Shown in pieces: positions 5,921 to 10,345 of a stretch of 10,345 bases of DNA. Position numbers and translations under genes: made by a program. Origin of the DNA: CAYLZW01 sp964388085 (GTDB lineage: Bacteria > Myxococcota > UBA727 > CAYLZW01); NCBI GenBank assembly GCA_964388085.1, contig CAYLZW010000213.1, forward strand, positions 1 through 10,345, written 5' to 3'. Numbering within the stretch: position 1 is the stretch's first letter; every line of letters starts with the position of its first letter. Below the pieces are notes generated by a model, which was not told the DNA's origin, made no database searches, and was given only the letters and a program-made list of their open reading frames with translations.

Positions 5921-7087
5921 TCAGCGTGCGTCGCGCGGGTAGGCGTGGGGGTGCGCGCGGCTCTCGAAGGCGAGGTCTTCGTCGAGGGCGTCGGCGAGCG
6001 CGGCGGTGACGCGGGCGAAGGAGCCGCCGTGGCGTTCGTACAAGACGCGCGCGCGGTCGGCCCAGTTTCCCTCGAGCAAGAGATCGATGGCGGCGCCGAG
6101 CTCGGCTCCTTCGCCGAGGTCTACGGCGGTGGGCGCGAGGGTGCTCAGCACGTCGACGAGCACGTCGCGGGCCTGTCGGGTGGCGCCCTCTTCGTCGACG
6201 AAGAGCTGGGTCTCGAGGCCGAAGCGCGAGGCGCGGAAGGCGTTCTCGCGCTCCATCCAGGGAGGCAGCGGCGGGATGAGCTGCGGCTCGAGGGAGGGAA
6301 GATCGCGCAGCGCCGCGACGAACAGCGAGTGTGCGACGGCGGCGAGCGCCAGGGACGACGACAACGTCGGCTGGGCGTCGAACACGCGCAGCTCGAGCGT
6401 GCCGAAGTCCGGGCGCGGGCGCAGGTCCCAGTGCACGTCGCGGTAGCTCTGGAAGATGCCCGCGCGCTTGCCGGCGTCGAGCACGTGCTCGAGGTCAGCG
6501 GCGCACGACAGCCGCGGCGGCGGACCGTAGTTCGGCGTCATCGAGAGCAGGCGGTGGCGGAAGGACGCGAAGCCGGTGTCGTAGCCGTCCCAGAAGGGGC
6601 TCGACGACGACAGCGCCAGCAGCGCAGGCAGGACGCCACGCAGCCGTTCGGTGAGCGCGACGGCGGCGTCGCCCGTCGGCATACCGACGTGGACGTGCAG
6701 GGCGCAGGTGGCCTGCAGGCGACGAGAGAGGAAGTTGCCGGTGTCCGACAGGCGCAGGTAGCGCTCGGTGGGCGTGATCGCGCGCAGGCCCGTCGGCAGG
6801 CTGCTGGTGGCGCCGCCGCACAAGCGCAGGCCGAGCTCGTCACAGCGACGACGAACCGCGGCGAGGCGGGCGAGCAGCTGCGCGCGCAGGTCGGCGACGT
6901 TGTCGGCGGGGTCCGAGATGACCTCGAGCGCGCACTGCAGCAGCTCTGGCTTGATGTGCGGATCGCCGCCAAAGGGCGTGAGCACCTCGAGCACGGCGTC
7001 GCTGAGCGCGAAGGTGCGCGCGTCGACGAGGTGCCACTCGAGCTCTACGCCTACCGTCGGCCGCGAGGATGCGAACGTCGCCGTCAT
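5921..7087 (-). CDS. ybdK: Carboxylate-amine ligase, YbdK/GCS2 family (weak glutamate-cysteine ligase type)
   Basis: ATP-dependent ligase of the glutamate-cysteine ligase family 2 fold, 388 residues, the usual YbdK length being about 370-390. It joins a carboxylate (glutamate gamma-carboxyl in characterised members) to an amine in the cytosol. Visible motifs in order: TVGVELEW (11-18) with paired glutamates; KPELLQCALEVIS (46-58); CALHVHVG (128-135); SSSPFWDGYDTGFASFR (161-177); DVHWDLRPRPDFGTLELRVFD (217-237); and ENAFRASRFGLE (281-292). These cover the nucleotide, metal and substrate-binding strands of the family. ATG 7085-7087 lies three bases after the amidohydrolase stop, and GGGTGA overlapping that stop supplies the ribosome binding site. 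Translational coupling is therefore likely. The true substrate is unknown; most YbdK-type proteins have only weak glutamate-cysteine ligase activity. Confidence 0.9.
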   Translation of the reverse strand: MTATFASSRPTVGVELEWHLVDARTFALSDAVLEVLTPFGGDPHIKPELLQCALEVISDPADNVADLRAQLLARLAAVRRRCDELGLRLCGGATSSLPTGLRAITPTERYLRLSDTGNFLSRRLQATCALHVHVGMPTGDAAVALTERLRGVLPALLALSSSSPFWDGYDTGFASFRHRLLSMTPNYGPPPRLSCAADLEHVLDAGKRAGIFQSYRDVHWDLRPRPDFGTLELRVFDAQPTLSSSLALAAVAHSLFVAALRDLPSLEPQLIPPLPPWMERENAFRASRFGLETQLFVDEEGATRQARDVLVDVLSTLAPTAVDLGEGAELGAAIDLLLEGNWADRARVLYERHGGSFARVTAALADALDEDLAFESRAHPHAYPRDAR

Positions 7088-7090
7088 GGC

Positions 7091-8266
7091 TCACCCGGCG
7101 TAGGTCTCGAGCGCCCGGCGCGCGAGGCAGTCGAAGAAGGCGGCGCCCACCTTGAGCGCGTCCTCGTCGACGGTGAAGGCGGGGCTGTGCAGGGGGACGT
7201 AGTCCCACCCCTCCTTGCGGGCGCCGATGCGCACATACGCGCCCGGCACCTGCTCGAGGTAGAGCGAGAAGTCCTCGGAGCCGAGGCTCGGCGGCTCCAC
7301 GGGGACGAGGCCTTGCGGTCCGAGCGCCTCGGCGACGGCGCCGCGCGCGATGCCCACCTCGCGATCGGCGTTTACGACGGGCGGGTTCCCCTCGCTGATG
7401 TCGACCTGCACGCGCGTGTTGTGCAGAAGCGCGATGGCGCGCGCGATGCGGCGCAGGCCCTCGTGGATCTGCTTGCGCGAGTCGGGCGTCGACGAGCGGA
7501 TGCTGCCCTCGAGCAGCGCCTCGCCGGCGATGACGTTGGCGGCCGTGCCCGCGGCGACCTTGTTGATGCCGACCACCGACGGATGCAGCGGGTTCAGGCG
7601 GCGGGACAGCGTCTGCACGGCGACGATGAGCGAGCCGGCGATGCTGACGGCGTCGATGGCCTCGTGCGGGCGCGCGGAGTGCCCCGCCTTGCCCTCGACG
7701 TGGATGCGAAAGCGATCGGACTGCGACGTGATGGCCCCCGTCGTCACCATGACCTGTCCGGTCGGGTAGCTGTGGCTTACGTGCGCCGCGAAGATGCCGT
7801 CCACGCGCTCGAGCGCGCCCTCGGCGACCATCGTGCGCGCCCCCTGCCCGCGCTCCTCGGCCGGTTGAAAGAGGAGCACCACGTGACCGCTGTCGGGCGG
7901 CGCCTTCGACAACAACGCCGCGGCGCCGAGCACCATGGTCATGTGCGCGTCGTGACCGCAGGCGTGCACGACGCCCGTGTTCTCGGACGCGAAGGGGAGG
8001 CCGGTAATCTCCTTGCCGGGCAGCGCGTCCATATCGGCGCGTAATGCCACGGTGGGGCCATCGCGCTTGCCTTCGATTCGCGCGATGATCCCGGTGCTGC
8101 TGCCGGCGACGCGGAACGGCACCCGCAGAAAGGAGAGCTCGTCACGCAGCGTCTTTGAGGTGCGCACCTCGTCGAACGCCAGCTCCGGGTAGCGGTGCAG
8201 CGTGCGGCGAACATCGACGAGCCAGGGCTGAATGCGCTCGGCTCGCAGCAATGCGTCTTCTTGCAT
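7091..8266 (-). CDS. M20 family amidohydrolase (hippurate / N-acyl-amino-acid hydrolase type)
   Basis: Zinc or manganese-dependent cytosolic amidohydrolase, 391 residues, full length for the family. Expected metal ligands are present: Cys103 and His105 in HACGHDAHMTMVLG, Glu138 in QPAEE, His162 in AHVSHSYPTG, and His360 in PLHSPAF. The dimerisation/lid segment EGKAGHSARPHEAIDA lies around 191-206, and GSEDFSLYLEQVPGAY (329-344) marks the C-terminal catalytic half. This set of motifs fits hippurate hydrolase/IAA-amino-acid hydrolase-type M20D peptidases, which release an amino acid from an N-acyl or amide conjugate. ATG 8266 has no clear Shine-Dalgarno sequence. The gene precedes the YbdK-type ligase with a three-base gap, so the two proteins are probably made together. 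The exact substrate cannot be read from the sequence. Confidence 0.93.
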   Translation of the reverse strand: MQEDALLRAERIQPWLVDVRRTLHRYPELAFDEVRTSKTLRDELSFLRVPFRVAGSSTGIIARIEGKRDGPTVALRADMDALPGKEITGLPFASENTGVVHACGHDAHMTMVLGAAALLSKAPPDSGHVVLLFQPAEERGQGARTMVAEGALERVDGIFAAHVSHSYPTGQVMVTTGAITSQSDRFRIHVEGKAGHSARPHEAIDAVSIAGSLIVAVQTLSRRLNPLHPSVVGINKVAAGTAANVIAGEALLEGSIRSSTPDSRKQIHEGLRRIARAIALLHNTRVQVDISEGNPPVVNADREVGIARGAVAEALGPQGLVPVEPPSLGSEDFSLYLEQVPGAYVRIGARKEGWDYVPLHSPAFTVDEDALKVGAAFFDCLARRALETYAG

Positions 8267-8315
8267 AACGCTAATGTAACGGCCCGTGCCGCGCTTGCAC
8301 GTTCGCGAGCGGCCC

Positions 8316-8339
8316 GGGCGTGTCCCAAGGGGACCGCCC
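8316..8339 (-). terminator. Hairpin at the 3' end of the MBL-fold gene
   Basis: On the minus strand GGGCG-GTCCC pairs with GGGAC-(A)-CGCCC around the loop CTT, a 10-bp stem with one bulged base. It abuts the TAG stop (8339-8341) of the metallo-hydrolase. No T-run follows, so it may attenuate rather than fully end transcription into the amidohydrolase gene 50 bases on. Confidence 0.4.
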
Positions 8340-9493
8340 TAGGCCGTCGGCCGCTCGCGTTCGGGCCGCTCGGGCCGCTCGAGCTCCTCGTTGCGCAGCG
8401 GATACTCGACGACGCCGTGGCGCGGCAGCCGGCTCGGCAGCAGCACCGGCCCGAAGGTGAGCTCGCGGTGCTCGTAGGGCCGCATGCCGGGCGTCAGCGC
8501 CGACGAGGTGGCCTCGAAGGAGGGGAACATCTGCGGGATGTCGGTGGCTCCCGGCACCCGGTCGACCACGTGCTTCTCGAGCAGCATGGACGCGTATTGA
8601 TCGCCGCCGGCCTCGGGCGTGTTCAGGTTCGGCAGCACCTCGAGCTCCTGGGTGCGCGCGCGCGCGGCGACGCCCGGGATGCGGCTCGCCTCCGGCGCCC
8701 AGTTGTCGGCGCACACGCCGTTCTCGCCGCTGCCCCAGACGCCGCGATCGGTCTTCACGAACAGCGTCTGATGGCCGGGCGTGTGGCCGGGCGTGCGCAC
8801 GAGGAAGACACCGTCGCCGAGGCGCAGGTCGCCCGTCGTCGTCACCACCCGCTCCTCGCGCAGCCCGCGCTTGCCGTTGGCGAGGAAGAACGGCCGGTGC
8901 AGCGGGTGCAGGTCGTCCCAGTGGCGCCATTCAGCGTCGGGGACGATGAGCTTGGCGCGCGGGAAGCGCGGCTCGAGCGTGCTCGTGCCGAGCGTCTTGC
9001 GCAGATCCTGAAGGTGGAAGTGATCGAAGGCGATGTAGTCGATGTCGTCGGGCCGGACGCGCAAGGCCGCCAGCGCGTCCGTGGCCTGATCGCGCTTGCG
9101 CACGAGCAGCCGCGAGCCGAGCGGCCGCCGCTCGCGCTCGTTCACGTAGTAGGGCACGCGATCGAGCCCGTCGACGTCGGTGGGGTTCCAGAGCAGCGTC
9201 TTGAGCGCGCCCGCTTGCCAGAACTGCACGAGCAGCGCGCGGTGCTCCACGACGAGGTACGGCGCCGGCACCATGGCCGTGCCCCAGAACGCCCAGCGCG
9301 TCGGATACGCCAGCGTCAAGAGCGGCAGGGTGCGTACGCTCGCGGCGGTGGGCTCGCTCTGCATGTGGTCGCGCAGCTCCCGCCCTCTCCTGCGCGCGGC
9401 GGTCACGCGCCGATCGTGGCCGCCCGTCCGCCACGGGTCCTGCTCGACGGGCAAGATGGTGATCTCGGGCGCGCCTTCGTCGATGGTCTTCAA
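8339..9493 (-). CDS. MBL-fold metallo-hydrolase with an altered metal-binding motif
   Basis: 384-residue protein with the metallo-beta-lactamase fold. Landmarks are IDYIAFDHFHLQDLR (151-165) in place of the HxHxDH motif, GDGVFLVRTPGHTPGH (226-241) and GVWGSGENGVCADNW (251-265). The first motif keeps His158 and His160. Position 162 is Gln instead of Asp and 163 is Asp instead of His, and the usual later TGD is GSGEN. His237 is kept. I recall related uncharacterised proteins with the same substitutions, so this looks like a subfamily trait rather than damage. Catalysis may use one metal or be different. TTG 9493 is the only in-frame start after an upstream TGA and has GAGAGGGG close upstream; ATG at codon 44 is an alternative. 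The C-terminal tail is rich in Glu, Arg and Pro. Substrate unknown. Confidence 0.8.
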   Translation of the reverse strand: MKTIDEGAPEITILPVEQDPWRTGGHDRRVTAARRRGRELRDHMQSEPTAASVRTLPLLTLAYPTRWAFWGTAMVPAPYLVVEHRALLVQFWQAGALKTLLWNPTDVDGLDRVPYYVNERERRPLGSRLLVRKRDQATDALAALRVRPDDIDYIAFDHFHLQDLRKTLGTSTLEPRFPRAKLIVPDAEWRHWDDLHPLHRPFFLANGKRGLREERVVTTTGDLRLGDGVFLVRTPGHTPGHQTLFVKTDRGVWGSGENGVCADNWAPEASRIPGVAARARTQELEVLPNLNTPEAGGDQYASMLLEKHVVDRVPGATDIPQMFPSFEATSSALTPGMRPYEHRELTFGPVLLPSRLPRHGVVEYPLRNEELERPERPERERPTA

Positions 9494-9520
9494 GATGGTC
9501 CCCTCTCAAACGAGAATGGA

Positions 9521-9548
9521 CGCCGATCATCCCGGGAGATGATCGGCG
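9521..9548. promoter_or_regulatory. Perfect 11-bp inverted repeat before the MBL-fold gene
   Basis: CGCCGATCATC (9521-9531) pairs exactly with GATGATCGGCG (9538-9548) across a 6-base loop. It lies 28 bases before the TTG start, between that gene and the upstream retropepsin-like gene. It could be an operator, a leader hairpin, or a terminator of the upstream gene, but no T-run follows on the minus strand. On the plus strand it is followed by CTTTCCCCCC. Confidence 0.5.
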
Positions 9549-9658
9549 CCCTTTCCCCCCGAGGGGCACTGAAACACGTCATTGACGACGACGACAAGCG
9601 CGAAGTTCGCGTGCGCGTTCTGCATCGTCGACGACGAGCGCGCGCGCGGTTCAGCGCT
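9549..9658. other. Short intergenic stretch upstream of the MBL-fold gene
   Basis: Contains only minor structure: a GACGAC-type run and a 6-bp inverted repeat, CGCGAA-G-TTCGCG (9599-9611). I see no convincing promoter on the minus strand, although the MBL-fold gene would need either one here or read-through from the retropepsin-like gene. Confidence 0.35.
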
Positions 9659-10345
9659 CTAGCGTTGCACCTTCTGCTTGTTCTTGGCGTTGGCGCGCAG
9701 GATGAGCGGCTCTTGCGCCTTGGGTTTGCTGACGGCGATCTGGTGTCGATCGGTGTCGATGATGACCGCGCGATCTTTCCAGAGCCCGTTGCCGAGCAGG
9801 CCCGAGATCTGGAACACGCGGCCGGCCGGGATCGACGTCAGGATGCCCTCCTCGAGGGTCGGCAGGGTGCGGCCGGCGAGCTTCACGGGCAGCACCTCCG
9901 TGCGCTCCACCTCCTTGGCCTGCCCCGCGCCGTAGAGGATGGCGCCCGCCTTCGGGGACTCCGCCTTCGCGCCGCCCGGCAGCTTGCCGGCGTACTCGTG
10001 CGAGATGGCGAAGGCCTGCTGCATGCCGGTGTCGAAGCTGAACAGCGCCTGCGCGCCGTCACCGACCTTGCCCGGCACCACGAGATCGAAGCCCGCCTGC
10101 AGGTAGGGCACGACGACGTCGTCTCCGCTGGTCGGCGGCGCCTCCTCATGGATGCGCAGCGCGTGGCTGGCGAAGTCGATCTCGACCGCGAGCCCGTCGA
10201 GATCACGGTGCGGCGCCAGGATCACCTGGATGGCGTTCTGATCGAGGTTCGGCATGTCGACCACGAGCACGGGCAGCGTCGTGATCTGCGTCTTGCCGAT
10301 CCACAGCTCGGGCAGCACCGCGAGGTGCGCCTCGGCCACGCCCGC
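9659..10345 (-). CDS. Two-domain retropepsin-like aspartyl protease family protein, 5' end outside the window
   Basis: The reading frame is open to the window edge, so the N-terminus is missing. Numbering from GTG 10339 (226 residues), the first part looks like the end of one beta-rich domain (DLDGLAVEIDFASHALRIHE, 46-65). A second domain then carries SFDTGM with Asp103-Thr104-Gly105, the aspartyl-protease active-site triad pattern. ISGLLGNGLWKDRAVIIDTD (178-197) matches the GLLGxxxL strand near the end of retropepsin-like folds, and HQIAVSKPK closes the fold. The C-terminal tail is lysine-rich. Two DTG-bearing halves would make a pepsin-like pair in a single chain. The first DTG must lie upstream, unseen, so activity cannot be judged. 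Whether the protein is exported is unknown because the start is missing. Confidence 0.75.
   Translation of the reverse strand, partial: AGVAEAHLAVLPELWIGKTQITTLPVLVVDMPNLDQNAIQVILAPHRDLDGLAVEIDFASHALRIHEEAPPTSGDDVVVPYLQAGFDLVVPGKVGDGAQALFSFDTGMQQAFAISHEYAGKLPGGAKAESPKAGAILYGAGQAKEVERTEVLPVKLAGRTLPTLEEGILTSIPAGRVFQISGLLGNGLWKDRAVIIDTDRHQIAVSKPKAQEPLILRANAKNKQKVQR

Noticed and set aside
5618..8044. 808-codon plus-strand open frame across tRNA-Ala, the YbdK-type ligase and the amidohydrolase
   Set aside because: It reads antisense to a tRNA and two strong enzyme genes. Length alone is not evidence in DNA this GC-rich, and the product has biased composition with no motif.

Overview
The window is very GC-rich. 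It carries secreted lipoproteins with Asp/Ala/Gly-rich linkers behind their lipoboxes, and a mixture of metabolic genes with decaying accessory genes. This is typical of a large-genome myxobacterial/deltaproteobacterial lineage (Myxococcota, Polyangiales-like). That assignment is inferred from style and not proven by any marker gene.

Layout, left to right. (1) 1-750 (+) is a short-chain dehydrogenase/reductase of the acetoin/butanediol dehydrogenase type. Its N-terminal Rossmann glycine motif is absent at the window edge. A strong palindrome that could act as a terminator follows it. (2) 926-2491 (+) is a surface lipoprotein with a 27-bp tandem-repeat linker, a CSLREA-like entry motif, a beta-helix body and a choice-of-anchor-Q-like C-terminus. 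(3) About 2492-5760 is a sparse accessory pocket. It holds an orphan hypothetical gene (-), a frameshifted C-terminal remnant of a retropepsin-like protease (-), a cysteine-rich lipoprotein (+), and a DUF433-type antitoxin (+) followed by a DUF5615/PIN-like toxin (+) that carries two single-base frameshifts. (4) 5737-5875 holds two back-to-back hairpins, one with a UUCG tetraloop on the minus strand, and tRNA-Ala(TGC) on the minus strand. (5) 5921-10345 is a run of four minus-strand genes. In transcription order they are a two-domain retropepsin-like protein (5' end outside the window), a metallo-beta-lactamase-fold protein with an altered metal motif, an M20 amidohydrolase, and a YbdK/GCS2-type carboxylate-amine ligase that starts three bases after the amidohydrolase stop.

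How the genes fit together. The clearest functional unit is the M20 amidohydrolase-YbdK pair. It couples an enzyme that breaks amide bonds with one that makes them, so small amides or gamma-glutamyl compounds are plausible substrates (inference). The toxin-antitoxin pair appears to survive as an intact antitoxin beside a dead toxin, unless the frameshifts are sequencing errors. I see no complete, clearly new multi-gene system. The best leads are the altered metallo-hydrolase, the coupled amidase/ligase pair, the broken toxin-antitoxin locus and the repeat-bearing lipoprotein.
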